From DASVAL01 sp035649575 (GTDB taxonomy: Bacteria; Planctomycetota; UBA1135; UBA2386), in NCBI GenBank assembly GCA_035649575.1, contig DASRJH010000237.1, positions 1-25,096 on the forward strand: a DNA stretch of 25,096 bases, written 5' to 3'. Shown here piece after piece: positions 24,377-25,096 of the stretch. Positions within the stretch are counted from its first letter, which is position 1. Every line of letters starts with the position of its first letter. The notes under the pieces were generated by a model. That model saw only the letters and a list, made by a program, of their open reading frames with translations, did no database searches and was not told the DNA's origin. Made by a program: the position numbers and the translations under genes.

Positions 24377-25096
24377 TCACCGGCCTCGCAGCTGGTCCTG
24401 CAGCCATGCCAGCGCATCGATGCCAAAGGCCGATCGCAGTCCGGCATGCAGCAGCCAGAGCAGCGCGAGCGTGAGCATGACCCAGGGCCACACCGGCCGA
24501 CGCAGCGAAACGGGCTTCGGCCACCGATCGCGGTCGCCGGGTCGTTCGTCGCGAGGCAGGTCCACTTCGCGATTCGCCGGCGTGGCGCTCGGGGCCAGCA
24601 CGTCGACGACGACCGCAGTCGCGTTGTCGGGACCACCGGCTGCCAGGGCCGCCGCGACGAGGGCCTCGGCGACGGCCTGCGGCGCCGGTCCGGCGGCGAG
24701 GGCCGGCAGCACGTCGCCCGGCACGACGGCCCAGACGCCATCGGTCGCGAGCACGAAGCGATCGCCGGGCTCGGTCTTCCACTCTGCCTGGTCGACTTCG
24801 GTGGTCGCGTGCCCGCCGCCGATGCAGCGCAGCAGCATGTTGGATGGTTCGCGCACCGCGTGGTCCGTGGTCAGCTGCTCCCACGCGCCCCCTCGGAGCC
24901 TGTAGACGCGCGTGTCGCCGACGTGACCGAGCCTGGCCTTGCCGTCGAAGAAACACAGGGCCGTGAGCGTCGTGCCCATGTCGCGCAACGCGGGCACCGC
25001 GGCCGCGGCATCGAACAGACGCACGCTGGCCGCGGCGAACCCCTCGCGCACACGCTGTTCGTAGGGGAGCAAGGACGCGCCATCGAGCACGGCCGT
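24377..25096 (-). CDS. PP2C-family serine/threonine phosphatase, membrane-anchored (partial)
   Basis: The last 239 residues of a PP2C/PPM phosphatase; the N-terminal part, including the first metal-binding DGMGG block, lies beyond the right edge. Present are MGTTLTALCFF with KARLGHVGDTRVYRL (the 'GTT...GDSR.Y' motif), LTTDHAV, DRFVLATDGVWAVV (metal Asp) and GGPDNATAVVVDV near the end of the domain. A basic linker then leads to one C-terminal membrane segment, PVWPWVMLTLALLWLLHAGL. Bacterial PP2Cs of this type usually oppose Hanks-type Ser/Thr kinases; none is in the window. It is the first visible gene of the operon with the GspF-type protein and the histidine kinase. Confidence 0.92.
   Translation of the reverse strand, partial: TAVLDGASLLPYEQRVREGFAAASVRLFDAAAAVPALRDMGTTLTALCFFDGKARLGHVGDTRVYRLRGGAWEQLTTDHAVREPSNMLLRCIGGGHATTEVDQAEWKTEPGDRFVLATDGVWAVVPGDVLPALAAGPAPQAVAEALVAAALAAGGPDNATAVVVDVLAPSATPANREVDLPRDERPGDRDRWPKPVSLRRPVWPWVMLTLALLWLLHAGLRSAFGIDALAWLQDQLRGR

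Noticed and set aside
1..25096. CRISPR array, insertion sequence, prophage or toxin-antitoxin system
   Set aside because: No regularly spaced repeats, transposase, integrase or phage structural motifs, or small paired toxin-like genes were seen on either strand.

Overview
The window is GC-rich bacterial chromosome with densely packed genes. The best reading of its origin is a member of the phylum Planctomycetota. This rests on style: a secreted seven-repeat kelch protein with a phylum-like N-terminal domain, a secreted terpene-cyclase-fold repeat protein, a membrane-anchored protein with carboxypeptidase-regulatory-like repeats, start codons mostly without a clear Shine-Dalgarno sequence, and a C-terminal remnant ending in a 'LSNGVWARLG' type motif often seen at the ends of planctomycetal exported proteins. 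No 16S or other definitive marker is present, so this is an inference.

Layout. (1) 1-3119, minus strand: a remnant of an exported-protein gene, a COG3910-like ATPase, a signal-anchored regulatory-domain protein, and smpB. (2) 3251-6650, plus strand: tRNA-Leu(CAG), a DusB-type tRNA-dihydrouridine synthase, a 474-base stretch holding a possible broken minus-strand gene, then the secreted kelch protein. (3) 6756-13970: two integral-membrane glycosyltransferases that converge and overlap at their 3' ends. The second lies in a minus-strand operon behind a secreted prenyltransferase-repeat protein and a fumarylacetoacetate-hydrolase-family enzyme. Diverging from that operon are a GT2 glycosyltransferase and a zinc-ribbon SAM methyltransferase joined by an ATGA overlap. 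(4) 13974-20374, minus strand: a translation cluster in the classic order rpsB-tsf-pyrH-frr, followed by tRNA-Lys(UUU), a Trm112-like protein and a large PpiD/SurA-like membrane-anchored protein. A good sigma-70-like promoter (TTGACC-N16-TAGACT) drives rpsB. A strong hairpin and a second promoter-like pair separate frr from pyrH. (5) 20666-25096: a plus-strand diguanylate cyclase with a degenerate receiver domain, converging on a minus-strand signalling operon in the order PP2C phosphatase (cut by the window edge), orphan GspF/PilC-type membrane protein, and sensor histidine kinase.

Most genes are core housekeeping or ordinary accessory families. I do not see a defence island, prophage, CRISPR array or an obvious wholly new system. 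The points most worth a second look are the Arg/Gly-rich (RGG-like) tail on ribosomal protein uS2, the nested inverted repeats between rpsB and the diguanylate cyclase, the hairpin-plus-promoter between pyrH and frr, the pseudo-receiver fused to an intact GGDEF domain, the PP2C-GspF-kinase operon, the possible frameshifted gene near 4650-4963, and the exported-protein remnant at the left edge.
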